The translations under genes were made by a program, and so were the position numbers. A stretch of 64,000 nucleotides of DNA, taken from positions 63,888,904 through 63,952,903 of the forward strand of contig OZ035997.1 of assembly GCA_964035015.1 (NCBI GenBank), read 5' to 3'. A model generated the notes under the pieces. The model had not been told where the DNA came from. It did no database searches and worked only from the letters and a program-made list of their open reading frames with translations. Below, piece after piece: positions 1-12,738 of this stretch. Each line of letters begins with the position of its first letter. Positions within the stretch are counted from its first letter, which is position 1. This stretch comes from Corallium rubrum (taxonomy: Eukaryota; Cnidaria; Anthozoa; Scleralcyonacea; Coralliidae).

Positions 1-554
1 AATAATAAAGTGAATTTATGAGGAGTTCATACAATTATATGTGAGGTAAAACCGGGAGTTATTGATAAAGAATGACAAGAACCAAAAATGTGAGTAATTT
101 AGTGCTGTTTGTCTTTACTTTATAGTGTGTTTATACGCATGTATTTATAAACACACTCATGCAGTTTAAGCTTTACTGTATTTCACCGAGTGTTGCTACT
201 TTACTGACTAAAATATTTAAGAAATACCCGGGTGCCAATCTGGATAATACTTTGTTTTTAATTTGTTGGGGACACGACACTGTTTTCAAAACATATACAA
301 AAAAATACAAATTTAAATTCTATATTTTAATATTTAAAATCCTCCATTTTTTAATTTTTTGAAAAATCCCGCAAAATCCTACAGCTTAGGTGCTGAACTG
401 TGATTGGACAATTTTGATAGCTAGCTTGATTTCCATTGGCTGAAGCAGGTGTGCGATTACAGCTAGCAAGAGGTGCGATTAATGCTCAAATTGCACTCCT
501 CTAAACCAATGAAATTGCAGTATTTGGGCCTGATTACAGAAGGATATATAATTA
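1..554. repeat. 0.55-kb dispersed repeat, copy 1 of a local direct pair
   Basis: This segment recurs almost unchanged at 886-1450, offset by 885 bp. The second copy differs by a 10-bp duplication (caatctggat) near 1131 and scattered substitutions. No coding capacity is convincing; short reading frames inside are AT-rich and featureless. The unit ends where a long palindrome begins, so it is probably part of a non-autonomous transposon duplicated locally. Confidence 0.85.
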
Positions 555-730
555 ATGGGGGTAATAGAACGACGAGGAGTGCTATTAATGCCAAAATCAT
601 ATGAGTGATTACAAAATCGACCGACCGCGAAGCGGGAGGTTGATTTGTTAATCACGAGTATGATTTGGCATTAATAGCACGATTCAATTCGTTCTATTAC
701 CCATTAATTATATATCCTTCTGTAATCAGG
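529..730. repeat. about 200-bp imperfect palindrome (foldback/MITE-like)
   Basis: The left arm starting cctgattacagaaggatata at 529 is matched by its reverse complement ending at 730. The inner arms (gaacgacgaggagtgctatt and its partner) also pair imperfectly, with the centre near 625. This is the geometry of a foldback or MITE. The right arm is missing from the second copy at 886-1450, which breaks off at the arm boundary. Confidence 0.7.
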
Positions 731-885
731 TCATGTCCTCATCTTCTTTGTTTTCGACAGCAAATACTTCATAGTAGCCCAACTTTTGGGTTCTAGACCT
801 AGGCCTCTCAACATGGCCCGCAAAAAATGCAAATGTCAGGCGGCCATTTCTTTTAATATACGGAGACTCGTCGAGGAGTTTTTTT

Positions 886-1450
886 AATAATAAAGTGAAT
901 TTATGAGGAGTTCATACAATTATATGTGAGGTAAAACCGGGAGTTATTGATAAAGAATGACAAGAACCAAAAATGTGAGTAATTTAGTGCTGTTTGTCTT
1001 TACTTTATAGTGTGTTTATACGCATGTATTTATAAACACACTCATGCAGTTTAAGCTTTACTGTATTTCACCGAGTGTTGCTACTTTACTGACTAAAATA
1101 TTTAAGAAATACCCGGGTGCCAATCTGGATCAATCTGGATAATACTTTGTTTTTAATTTGTTGGGGACACGACACTGTTTTCAAAACGTATACAAAAAAA
1201 TACAAATTTAAATTCTATATTTTAATATTTAAAATCCTCCATTTTTTAATTTTTTGAAAAATCCCGCAAAATCCTACAGCTTAGGTGCTGAACTGTGATT
1301 GGACAATTTTGATAGCTAGCTTGATTTCCATTGGCTGAAGCAGGTGTGCGATTACAGCTAGCAAGAGGTGCGATTAATGCTCAAATCGCACTCCTCTAAA
1401 CCAATGAAATTGCAGTATTTGGGCCTGATTACAGAAGGATATATAATTAA
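886..1450. repeat. 0.55-kb dispersed repeat, copy 2
   Basis: Direct copy of 1-554, with a tandem 10-bp caatctggat insertion near 1131. It stops at the sequence atataattaa, after which unrelated DNA and a minisatellite follow. Confidence 0.85.
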
Positions 1451-1510
1451 CGATATAATTGCACTCCTCTTAGCCAATCAGATTGCAGTAATTTTGTCGT
1501 GCATATAATA

Positions 1511-2228
1511 AGGAGTAAAATAAGTACATGAATAAAATGAGTAAAGTGAGTAAATGAGTAAAGAGTAAAAAAGTACATGAATAAAATGAGTAAAATGAGT
1601 AAATGAATAAAATGAGTAAATGAATAAAATGAGTAAAGTGAGTAAATAAATAAAATGAGTAAAATGAGTAAATGAATAAAATGAGTAAAGTGAGTAAATA
1701 AATAAAATGAGTAAAGTGAGTAAATGAATAAAATGAGTAAAGTAAGTAAATGAGTAAAGAGTAAAATGAGTACACGAATGAAATAAATAAATAAATGAGT
1801 GAAATGAGTAAAGAATAAAATGAGTACATGGATAAAATAAGTAAATGAGTAAAATGAGTAAGTGAATAAAATGAGTAAAGAGTGAAATAAGTACATGAAT
1901 AAATGGGTAAATTGAGTAAAGAGTAAAATGAGTACATGAATAAATGAGTGAAATGAGTAAATAAGTTAAATGAGTAAATAAGAAAAATGAGTAAATAAGT
2001 TAAATGAGTAAAGAGTAAAATGAGTACATGAATGAGCAAAATAAGTAAATGAGTGATATGAGTGAAGAGTAATGAGTAAAATGAGTAAAGAGTAAAATGA
2101 GTTAAATGAGCAAAACGAGTAAATGAGAAAAATTAGTAAATGAGTGAAATGAGTAAAGAGTAATGAGTAAAACGAGTAAATGAGTTAAATGAATAAATAA
2201 GTAAATGAATAATGAGTAAAAAGTAAAT
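1511..2228. repeat. GAGTAAA-type minisatellite
   Basis: About 700 bp of degenerate 8-9-bp units (gagtaaaat, gaataaaat, gagtaaat). The strand asymmetry (almost no C) produces long open frames on the opposite strand, rich in Leu, Phe, Tyr and Ser. These are artefacts of composition, not genes. Confidence 0.9.
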
Positions 2229-4073
2229 ACTCTGAGTTTCTTTGAAAACACTCAAAACAGTTATTCTGCTCCTGTTCTTCCCTTTGGCAACATGTCGCAT
2301 GTCTTAAATTTGTGGAAAAATCTTTTCGAGACTATGTAATCTACAGCGCCATATGAACACTGCTTATGGAGAGAGCGACGTCTCACGGTCTTGCAATATC
2401 CAATTACATGCACCCGTAACTAGATACACTCAGAATGGAAAGACTGTCTGGGTAACTAGGACACTTTTAGCGCATCATTGGGTGTTATGGAAAGTGGCAG
2501 TGAGTCCAAGAATTTAGGGGACCTTTACACGAGCCCGAGTTGAGAGCCAGCCCGGGTCAGCTCGCCAACCCGGGTCAGCTCGCCAACCCGGGTTATCCTT
2601 TTTTCGTGTTTACATGTCACGAACTGGCTGCTTTTCCCCCCAACCGGGTCAGCTTTCTTCAACCAGGGTTGGGAATTTTTTTGTCCGAGCAGAGCTCTTG
2701 TGTCAAGACATGTGGTCGATTATTATTCACTAAACAACATGGCAAACAGCACGGCTAGTGATGTTGAAAAACGTCGTAAGCAAATTTCGATTGTTTCAGT
2801 TGTCGTTGCCTTGTATCCTCGCCTATTCGTTCGCGTAAGTGAGAAAACAAGGCAACGACATCTGAATTGAGTCGACATTTTTGTAGTCCATCTCAGTTTT
2901 GTAGTCCTTCTGAGACGGACTGTCAAATATTCGATCTTGTCACTAGACCACTGCCATGATTCATGAAAGTTGAGAGTTATTTTCTTTGCGAGCGCTCGGA
3001 CTTCTCAAATCAGACTCCTGTGTAAACATGGCAACTAACAAAATTGGCGTCAAAGACACAATTCGTAAGCGCCTGCCAAGATTTGGTCTGTTATGTTAAA
3101 CTCCTTCTCCGTTTGACATTTCGGAAAGAAAGATAATACTACGACCCTTCCCGCGAATGTCTGCCAGTTTTTTCGCGGCCATGCAAAGAAATGGGATCGA
3201 AATCGCGCAAAGGATTATAATTATCGTCAAAGTGAGGTTTGTCATGAAGTGCAAGAACGGCACTAAACTAAAGTAAAGACCACATTGGAATCTGAAAGTT
3301 TATGATATGTTACGGCATTCTTTAGAATATCATAATTGACAACTTTACGTCAGGTCGTTTTTTCATATAAAATGAATACGTAATGGATATTTAAAATTTA
3401 CAATAAAGTCTCATTTGGCGCCACATAGCTGACGACAAAGCCACGCATATCTGCTTTCGTTGAATTCGATCTTGTAATTAGGAATCTTTGTTAGGAATTC
3501 TTTCAATACTCTGTTTCAACAATGTAGTTATTTATACACTGAAAGTAAGATGAAAACTAAAACGCTCATTTTTCCCGGAGCGCGGGCGGCAACGCAGCAA
3601 GACGCCGCATCTATTCAACAGCGATGCGAGTACTCGCACAACAGTAGAAATAGTCAAATTAAACCCAATCGCCTCTGACATCTGAGCCGTTTAGGGGCCC
3701 GTGAGACTTACCTTCCCCCGGAGTCATCCTGGCTCTGGGCGGCCCTTGAATCGAAAGAAACGTGTACCGTTTACCACTGCAGTCAACGCGCTTTTAAAGT
3801 TTTATTGAAAATACAACCCATAATTGTTCAAAGCGTTAACAGACGTTTCTTACACAAAGGTTAAATTTAAAGTGATAAAGTAAAGTGAAGTAAAGTGAAA
3901 GTATAAAGTGCATGATAAAGTAAAGTGAAGGCAACCTGGGGGTTGGAACTACTTTCCAAAAAAATATTAACCTGATGCAAGTGACATGCTTGAATCCTAC
4001 AAATTCCTACAAATAGTATACAAAGTTGTACACGATAATCATATAAATGATTCACTGCATGTCCGACTACAAG
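2229..4073. other. no gene seen; short GC-rich tandem repeat
   Basis: Nothing protein-like was supported. At 2552-2599 an 18-bp unit (cccgggtcagctcgccaa) is repeated in tandem with a third partial unit, a style typical of MITE interiors. Two short ATG frames near 2740 and 3028 run only a few dozen codons. The first ends near a good splice-donor string (gtaagtgag), but no partner exon is visible. Confidence 0.5.
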
Positions 4074-4555
4074 CTAACGAACAAAAATGTAACCCATTGC
4101 CTGTATTTTCCAACTTCCACAAGAGATACGATCGCCGGGACTTAGAGCTCCAAAACCAAGAAAGGAATCAGGGGTACGACAGTCGTTCTCATTATTTCCA
4201 ATAATTCCAATCCTTACCCTTCTGTAACCATTACCGATCCCAATATTAAATCCTTCGCGATTGCAGTTTGTTTGAAGAGATGATCCACTGATCAACGATT
4301 TCCATTTCTGCCTGCCAAGATTGGTTAAACGTTGCTTGCCATCTGCGATCAAACTATGCAACGATCTTGCTGGGTAGGTGATTGAAACAAACCTAATATT
4401 TGTGCCAACTTTCATTCCAACACAAAGTTCTTTGAATGAAGTACTCCAGTATGTAGGTAGCTTAGTTTCTTTTTGATCCAGTCCAGATAATCCTCCGGCG
4501 GGATTATAAGATTTTTTGTTTGTCCAATACGTAGACGAGTAATGGAGTGTTTTCT
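4074..4555 (-). CDS. C-terminal exon or fragment of a USOMP5-like cnidarian matrix protein
   Basis: Read from about 4555 down to a stop at 4074, one frame gives a continuous stretch with several family-like strings: LPTYWSTSFKELCVGMKVG, SLHSLIADGKQ, NCNREGFN, RIGIIGNNENDC, and a terminal AMGYIFVR. These match my memory of the uncharacterised skeletal organic matrix protein 5 family of corals and anemones. The frame is closed upstream at about 4553, where an intron boundary or a truncation must lie, so this is one exon or a pseudogene fragment. No signal peptide or start is present here. Confidence 0.55.
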
Positions 4556-5984
4556 ATCGGTAAAAGAAACTATTTTAGTTAAATTACAATGAGTTACTTC
4601 CAAGTATTCTCTATAGGCCAAGAAAATAACATATAATAATGGCTATACAAAAATTGATGGCCATATTCTTTCTCGTGTATACTAACTAAGCATCGCGTAA
4701 TAAAACCATGCAAAGTGTTATTATAATTACTCGTTTTTTTCTTGTTTTTATTTTCCCTATTTGGGTGTCACGATCTTGCGTTTTCCCACTTTTTATTTCC
4801 GCTAATATTCATACTTCCGGTGAGTTAGTAGCCGTGTGACTGAGTGGACTGAGTGAGGCCGTGAGGAATGTTGTAAGGTCTTTGCTCGGCTTTCGCTTTT
4901 GGAGTTCGACAAAAATCTTTGCCTTTTGATCAAGGTGTTCTTGCACGTTGTAAAATGACTGACCGACTTTGTAGTTACTTTGTGGTCAGATGTGGCTGAC
5001 TGCTGACAACTGTCGTGATCGTAAACATGTTTCACCAATGTAAAGTATGCACCACATTCAGCCTTCGATTCAGGCTCGGCGTCCAGGCGTCTTGTTATTG
5101 CGTAATATATCTTGCCTTTCTCGCTCAAACGATGTGCTTTAGAAGGGCGAAGGGTCAGGGTGAGTGCTGCCTGGCTTATTGGGCTTCGAAATAGCCTTAA
5201 TTTTAACTAATTGTGTTGTTAAGCACTCGGCCAAGATGTTTTAACTATAAGTTTACGGACAGAAATCCACTGCATGTGCTTGGCACTGTTTGAATTCTGC
5301 CGAGGACATTAGCCTCCGTATTGGGAGATTTCTGTCGCTAGCTAGCTAACCCCGCTTTGTTTTAGAACAGAAAGCAACGACATGCATAAAAAACTCAATT
5401 CTATTTGATTCTGGTTGTTCAATTGTTTCGTTTATATCGCATGAGCCAACACGATATTATAATATTCTTTATTATGAAGCTAGGCCTAAATCAACAAGTC
5501 GAAAGCTAAATAACGATTAAAAAACGTAGTGTTTTCAAAAATCCTCGCTTCTGTTAGCTATATAATAATATTGTTTAATACGAACAGTAAAGTTTCGGGG
5601 GGGGGGGGGGGGTGGGTTATTTTTTAAAATATTTTTAAAAGTATAATACCTTTTTTCCATCGATTTTCATCACCGGCGTCCAACCTCCCCCAGAGCACCC
5701 AGGCAGCGTGGTCATCTGACAGAATATGTCGCTGTAACCCTTTAAGGTGCTGGTCTTAATGCGATATAATCCATTCTTCCAACTGCTTTAAAGTAAAAAA
5801 ACAATGTTTTAATATGTATTCAATAGTAATTGATTATTCAAATTGTAAAAAAGAAAGGCGTTATACTCTATTTTTGTCTGTTATTATCCTATTTTTCATT
5901 CTAAGATGCATTGATTTCTGACGTAAGCCAAAATTATATATAGCTATCGTTGTAACTGTAACTGTGACTGTGAATTTCACGTGG
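4556..5984. other. no gene seen
   Basis: AT-rich non-coding sequence. A run of 16 G lies at 5597-5612 and could form a G-quadruplex-prone tract. An open frame at 4802-5128 on the minus strand has no recognisable motif and is not called. Confidence 0.5.
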
Positions 5985-6233
5985 CCATGCCCATGATCTA
6001 TGTCATGTTCATGGTCGTGCATGGTCGACGTCATGTCATGGTCGACTTCATGGTCATGGTTATCGTCATGGTCATAGTTAGGGTCATGGTTATGATGATG
6101 TGCATGATATCATAGTCATGTTCGTGGTCATGGTCGACGTCATGATCATGATCATGGTCATGGTCATGGTCATGGTCATGGTCATGGTCATGGTCATGGT
6201 CATGGTCATGGTCATGGTCATGGTCATGGTCTC
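5985..6233. repeat. (CATGGT)n hexanucleotide microsatellite
   Basis: Degenerate at the left, then essentially perfect tggtca units from about 6138 to 6231. It encodes an artefactual Met-Val repeat. Confidence 0.95.
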
Positions 6234-7628
6234 ATGCGGCCATCTTGGTATTCAAAATTCGCCATCTTTCGTGGTTTCATTTTTGGAGCCGGATGAGGAA
6301 TCCAGTTATGTAGATATCAGTGATCCACTTACGATAATATAAAACAAATAGCATAACTTACCTTGTCTTTTCAAGAGCATCTGCGCATGAAGTAAACACC
6401 GCTTGATAAAAATAGAATATCGTGTATTTAGTAAATGAAACTATTTTAAGTTATTAAAATTAACATAAATTAATAATACAAGTCTATAACGTATATTGTA
6501 ATACATTCTTGTAAATAGTTACAGTTTGGTTTTACAAATGAAAATATTTCAACCCTCGAAAATTTTTCTTTGCTAAAAATCCTTAGGACACGCTATTTAA
6601 TTGAGAGAAATGCGAAATATCACTTGTGATGTATCTTGATTTTTTTGTGTTGGCCCTTTTCTAAGACATACAGTTATTGATACTCTGATCAGCCAAAGTT
6701 TTGCAAAACGTATAGTTTTTGGCCGTAATTTATTAACATAATTTGAATGTGGTCAACAAATACAATTAAATCTATTTTTGGAATTCACCAACGGCGCGCT
6801 ATTAGTTCCTATACCATTCAATGTGTTGGTCATGGCAGCCTATAATGTTTAAAGTTCACTCTCTACATTTTTTGTGAAGAGTTGAATGATTAAAAAATAG
6901 CTTTGAAATATATTAGATTTCAGCTTTTCTTTCCTAAATGTTAGGTATTATTACGTATAATATGTTTCAGCAACAGTTGTGTTTTTTTTTAAATAATATT
7001 ACACAAATAAAGGAACACAAGTGGCTATTTTCATGAGCCGAACCAAATTACTCGGGCTACCTATGGTACTCCGAGGTTTCGGCACAGATTAGGAAATGAA
7101 CAGAAGGCGCACTCGCGTCGGAAACTTTGAAGTTTTCGTCCTCGTGCAGGTACCGTCGCGCATGCTGGAAATTCGAGCGACGCCATTACTCTGGCCAGAA
7201 AACTCCAGCCAGAAGCAAAACATGGGACGCTGAGCGGGTTATCTGCTCTAAAATGGTCATATCTCGAAACTTCGTCCGTACATTAAAGTTTTATGGCGAG
7301 GACATTCAAGAAGAAGGTAGGGGAATTAGAATTTACTGCTTATAAGCCGATTAAGATCATTTAAAGCTATTTTAACCGAGCCTTCTCCAATGACTAGCCG
7401 AGTCCACAAGTATTTATAATAAGAGAGCTAATACAGTTTGCTCTATGATTTGAAGTTATTAGCTTTTTACACAGCTTTTGCATAAATTGGTTTTTGTTGC
7501 CAAGGCTTTACAGCTTTTTTCGGTAAATATTTTGAACGTTAAGTTGCCTCTTTATCGCGAGTTTATATTGGAAGAGAACAAGATCGCCCGTGCTTCTCCT
7601 ATTGTATTTCAGTCTTATAATACCTAGC
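6234..7628. other. no gene seen
   Basis: AT-rich sequence without convincing coding, RNA or repeat structure. Confidence 0.5.
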
Positions 7629-8748
7629 CTGCAAAGCAGGCTCTCTGGAAGGCGCGGGCGCTGAGTGGACGGAGTTGAAAGAGAGCCTGCTACTGAAGCA
7701 GTAACTTTTTGGATTTATGCGTACACAATGTACGCAAAAATCCGATTGGCTAATCCCTTTTAATTAGTGACTTATGCCTGGTGTTTCTGCAAAATATCGC
7801 ATCAGACGCTGTCAACTTGATATTTTTATGGCTTTTATATAGTTATTTAATGCAAGGCTGTGAACTCCGATGCCGATGGGCTTTCATGTTGATGAATTTT
7901 GAATGATTCCGAGGAGAAAAGAGGTGAGTTTTTAAACGGGAAATATTTTTAAAATGGGGAAACGTCGGTCTTTAATTTGATTCATTGCGTGAATGTGTTT
8001 ATGGCTGATTCATATAAACGCATTCACGCAATGAATCAAATGACCGACGTTTTCCCATTTTAAAAATATTTCCCGTTTAGCTAAAAACTAGAAATTTCTA
8101 CTCCAAATAGCATTTTCCAATAGCTTCTGTTTGATATATATCTCATTTGTTATATCATTTAAAAAATTCTAAAATTCTCTATTAACACTTGTGAGGAGTC
8201 AATTTCCTGTTTTGTTTGTAATATTTTATATTTCGAACAGCGGTTCGCAGATTTTGGACATTTTAACGAGTTTTACTTAACGGAGAAACTTGACCTATAC
8301 ATCAAATGAAAGCTCATTCAACATGTGATAACATACGTGGACAATATATTTTAGTGATGAGTAGTTCTAAAATTGCTGGCCATCTTGTTCCACAACTGAC
8401 AAAATGCCGTGTGCAAATCTTATGCCATGCCACTTCACACTCACTCCTCTTCTCCTCGGAATCATTCAAAATTCGTCAACATGAAAGCCCATCGGCATCA
8501 GAGTTCAAAATATCATAGCCCTGCATTAAATAACTATATAAAACCCATAAAAATATCAAGCTGACAGCGTCTGATGCGATATTTTACCGAAACACCAGGA
8601 CTAAGTTACTAATTAAAAGGGATTTAGACAATGGGATTTTTGCCTACATTCTGTACGCATAAGTCCGAAAAGTTACTGCTTCAGTAGCAGGCTCGCTTTC
8701 AACTCCGCCCACTCCGCGACCGCGCATCCCAGAGAGCCTGCTTTGCGG
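7629..8748. mobile_element. 1.1-kb foldback element with about 300-bp inverted arms
   Basis: The arm at about 7629-7925 (gcaaagcaggctctct, tgatgcgatattt region, ttctcctcggaatcattc region) is repeated in reverse complement at about 8452-8748. The core contains a second, independent palindrome at about 7938-8081, built on gggaaatatttttaaaatgg and its complement. Long arms with little between them indicate a non-autonomous foldback or MITE-type DNA transposon. No transposase is present and no clear target duplication was found. Confidence 0.8.
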
Positions 8749-8891
8749 AACCAGTGATATTTTAATACTGATGGATGAATTTGTTTTGCCTTTGATTTTG
8801 CATTTGAACATAATGTGTTTGAAATATACAGTATCTTCTATATTATTGCTGGACAATAATTCCCATTCACATGTTGCCATAATGTAAATAT

Positions 8892-8892
<1 letters not shown>

Positions 8893-8937
<45 letters not shown>
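8893..8937. repeat. (AT)n microsatellite
   Basis: A run of perfect alternating TA following aatattatttta. Confidence 0.95.
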
Positions 8938-8940
<3 letters not shown>

Positions 8941-10809
8941 AATATAAAATATCCAGTGCACTTGTATATGCAAGGCAGTGAATAGTGGCAAAAAGACATT
9001 ACAATTACAGGGCATTTTTGACAGCTGGTCTCAATTCTTCACAAGTGTGAAACCTTTCTTCTCCCAGTTTCTTGTGATTTGTTTATCTGATTCTCAGACA
9101 AAGCATCATGAAAGACTTGAATTTCTTGTAGTGTCATAGAGCATACTGTTCCACCTTAATTATGCCCTTCATAAATACCATATGGAATTCATTGGAGAAC
9201 ATCAGTTGCAATGCAAATAAGTTTTGTCAGGAATGTTCTTAGTTATTTTCGAATCAGAAACGTGTATCCCCCTCCTTCTTCCCAAATATTCTGGCATTAA
9301 AACATAAATTTATGGATAAATAATTGGAATATGACTTTCATAGCTAGATCACATTATACAATTCCTGTCATGGTTTGTATCACCAATATCGGGCTGAAAA
9401 CACAAGCTAACTTAAAATTGTTACAAAAAATATTAAAAGTGAACATCACTTAGGACGTTGTCACAATTTTCAACATCAGATTCCACCTGAGGAAGAATTG
9501 CATGAAGGTTAAGCATTTATCATTGATGGGGTTTCCCCTAGAAAAGTAAAATTGTCTGGTGTAAAAAGCATAAGACATCACTGATTCTAGCAATTAATCT
9601 TGTAAAAAAAGAAAATTTCGTCTTTTATGATTTATATTTATAAACTGCCTTCTGAAGTCTTTGATATAGTACCACCTCCAACAATATAATGGTCATCCCC
9701 TTTTACAGCTTTATGTTTAGTAATAATTTCACACATCACGACATAAATACAAGAAGACTGAAGTAAGACAATTCCTAATCTTTGTATCTACCGCGCATGC
9801 GCGAGTAGATACATTGATGTCGTGCGTGTAAAGTGGTGTAAAGTGGTGTAATGTAATGTAAGAAAGTAACAAAGAATGCCTTCGGAACCAATCAAAACGT
9901 AGAAAAAAACGATTGACTCACGACAAACCACCGAAGCCAAAATAACTACTGTACACCAAGTATTTCATAACTCATTGTTGAGAGCATTGTCTGGAGCGAG
10001 ATATTTGACAAGGAGCGGGATATTCAACAGGTGTAAGTCTTTACAAATTTAGTAAGTATTTTAAGTATGAATCGTAGTCATTTCTTAATTGTGGTGTACT
10101 AGACTTTGTTGGAATGATGATAAAAGTTTTTGAAAGCAAATTAATCGGGTCGTTGCGTGGACAATTCCATATTCAGACGAAGCAATTTATATGGCCAACA
10201 TGTCTGATCGAGCTTCGTAAACTGCCAAGACTGTGCGTTGCCGGATAGAAATGAATGACCTTCTTCTAAGAAAACAAAGTTAGCTCCATGGTCAAGCAAC
10301 AATGCCCAAAACCTATGGTAGTCCACGAGCGAAATATGTTATTAAATAACATATTTTCGATGTAGATTACAAATAGTCAAATGTCAGTGACAGGCTACGT
10401 TGAGAGCGTGAACTGCCAAGTCTATATAAGCTTACAGTATTAATGGAGTAAAATTGTATGCTGCAGCTGTCAATGTCATGAATCTGTGTTATGAATGTGC
10501 AAACATTTATTGTACCTTTTACTGCATGTATGTAATATGCATATGTCTTGACGAACAATTAATATGGTTGCTCTTATAATTTTGATGACATAATTTTCTG
10601 GACATCTTTTTCATTCACTATTAAATTTTACACCAGTAATACTCGAGATGCTTGTTATCTCAAGCGATTTTCTTTACCTTCTAATTAGATTGCATTATTG
10701 TTTGACGAATTGTTGTAACGAAAATATTTCAATACTGTATTAAATTAGTCAATTAATATTTGATTGACGTACTTGTGGCTTTACAACCATACTTAATGAC
10801 TATAAATTT
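8938..10809. other. no gene seen
   Basis: AT-rich. Small features only: a GC palindrome near 9787-9813 (ccgcgcatgcgcg core), a gtaaagtggt tandem near 9829-9855, and a short palindrome near 10338-10360. Nothing coding is supported. Confidence 0.45.
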
Positions 10810-10915
10810 TAGTACCATAGCTCTCACCACTGAGGACAGGAGTAAAGCCCATTTGGATTGAGTTAGTGTTTGAATGGGTGACCATGCACCTGTTCGGTCT
10901 TGGAACTCATGCCAG
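10810..10915 (+). repeat. 5S-rRNA-like fragment, possible SINE3-type remnant
   Basis: The strings gttagtgtttgaatgggtga and cc, preceded by taaagccc, resemble the internal control region of eukaryotic 5S rRNA (AGCTAAGC ... GTTAGTACTTGGATGGGAGA). The first 40 nt are poorly matched and the 3' end does not follow 5S, so this is not a functional 5S gene. A 5S-derived SINE head is the best reading. Confidence 0.3.
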
Positions 10916-11030
10916 ATATGAGTAGAGTTTTTCGCACTTAGCCTTCTGTGCCTTGCTGGCTTTACTCTGAGAGGCTGAGTTGACTGAGTTCTTTATCAAT
11001 TTCTTTGAAAGTTTTCATGGCGATAATGTA

Positions 11031-11520
11031 ATATAAATACGTTTTGTGGAAACACTACGTAAAATATTTCTTTGCTAAGCTTTTGGCCTGTTGACTCAGG
11101 CCTTCATCAGAGCAATTACAATAAGTTGTTGGCTCACGTCATTCATAAACTAAGCAACGGATCAATTAAATCACGTAAGAATACAATGGCGTATCACGTT
11201 AATTTCATTAATTAGAAATCAAAATCAAGATCATGGTCTACTGAGATTGCACAACATCGCAGTATTTCTCAGGAAGGACGGCCATTAAACACCATGTGGT
11301 GTGCCCTTTTCAGAGAACATTCTTGACTTTGTTTTCTAATTAATAATATTAACGTGATACGCCATTGTATTCTTACGTGATTTCATTGATCAGTTGCTTA
11401 GTTTATAGATGACGTGAGCCAACAACTTGTTCTTATTGCTCTGATGAAGGCCTGAGTGAACAGGCAGAAAGCTTAGCAACGAAATATTTTACGTGGTGTT
11501 TCCACAAAACTTATTTATAT
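11031..11520. mobile_element. 0.49-kb inverted-repeat element
   Basis: Arms of nearly 200 bp (atataaatacgttttgtgga onward, and its complement ending at ttatttatat) flank about 100 bp of spacer. Both arms carry ctgatgaaggcctgagt. A partial copy of the outer end (aaatattttacgtggtgttt) recurs at 13152-13190. No coding capacity. Confidence 0.75.
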
Positions 11521-11810
11521 TCTATATCAAAGTTAAAACACAGCATGGCCTGTGAGCATAAAGTAGACAATTTTGTCAAAAAACTTTCTCAGCTCTAGAT
11601 CTGAATACAAGGTTGTTTAAACTATACAATTCCATCATTTTTTTCAAGAATCTTGTTCAGCTATGAATACAAGGTTGTTACAAGTATACAGTTACATCAT
11701 TGTTTTTACCATAGTAGCTATAGGCATTAAACGCACTAGATACATGCACGCCTGGGCGTGCCTATTTTTATACAGATTTAATGATTATTATTAACATAGA
11801 AAATAGAAAT

Positions 11811-11957
11811 ACATATATGTTATTTACCGGCTGGGAGGTCCGTATAGAGAAATATTTACCAAGGTCTCAAAAACTGCCCGAGGCCGAGGGTCGTTTTTGA
11901 GACCGAGGGAAATATTTCTCTATACGGACCGACCAAAACGGTAAATAACATATATTT
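11811..11957. mobile_element. 147-bp palindromic MITE-like element
   Basis: acatatatgttatttaccgg at the left pairs with the complement ending near 11957. ggtccgtatagagaaatatt and its complement form the inner arms. A related ggtccgtat string recurs around 12850-12890, so this and the sequence up to about 12945 may be ends of one larger non-autonomous element. Confidence 0.6.
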
Positions 11958-12162
11958 TTTTATTAATCGTACGATTTATAATTTACATAATTAGGTAATA
12001 AATTAACGTAATTGAATTGCGTAATCGAGATGACATTCACGTGATATTCAAAAGTCCAAAGTTTATCGTTCGACAGCAAACAACTGCCGACATGCAGTCT
12101 GACAGAGAAGCTTGGAACCTCTTGTGATAAAAAACCCCCAAAAAACAGTCAAAATTTAAAGA

Positions 12163-12738
12163 TTTAAAGTTTATTTGATAAAGATTCTTTGTCGTTCTTC
12201 TTCGTTGCTTGCTCGTTTTTGGCTGTTCGCTTGGAAAATCGCTTTCAATACTCGGCTGACTGCATGGAAATTGAAAGTGGGTCGTTCGAGTTTGAAGACG
12301 AAAATGCTGGTAGTATAAAGCCATTTGAAACTTTTTTCAAAGACGACACGATGAGGTTGGCATCTGGAAAATACTTGACTAAAGGGTAAAGACTTGTAAC
12401 GGTTTTGTTGAGTAGTTGGACAACAGAAGAATGACAGTTTAGTATCAAAAGGTTTCAGCTTTACTTGCCTCTCGTGGTACGTTTTTTATCAGACATACTT
12501 CTATATAGTTTCATTTAGTGATTCAAAATACTGTGTTCACAAGTTTATATATGTTTTGTCTACTGTTTTAAACTGTTTTCATACGTCGTTGAGCAATAAT
12601 ACTTTAAAACTTTATAAATGTCGCTCGCTGAAATTTTGATTTTTCACAGTTTTCTCGCATTCTTTTAAAATTCGCTGTTTTCACACGAAGTTGTCAAAGC
12701 CATTTGGATAATAAAACTCATTTGCATCCACGTAGCTC
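12163..12738. repeat. dispersed repeat R3, copy 1
   Basis: About 575 bp recurring at 23010-23582 with high identity (for example gctgttcgcttggaaaatcg, ataaatgtcgctcgctgaaa). Short frames on both strands are shared but carry no recognised domain. Confidence 0.8.

Noticed and set aside
1447-2039. Long minus-strand frames rich in Leu, Phe, Tyr and Ser
   Set aside because: They are produced by the C-poor GAGTAAA minisatellite and have no domain or start context.
1511-2228. Possible CRISPR-like or tandem regulatory array
   Set aside because: Units have no unique spacers and vary gradually; it is a minisatellite in eukaryotic DNA.
6100-6342. Met-Val repeat protein
   Set aside because: Translation of the CATGGT microsatellite.
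10810-10915. Functional 5S rRNA gene
   Set aside because: Only the internal control-like part matches; the 5' and 3' thirds do not, and no T-run terminator follows at the right place.
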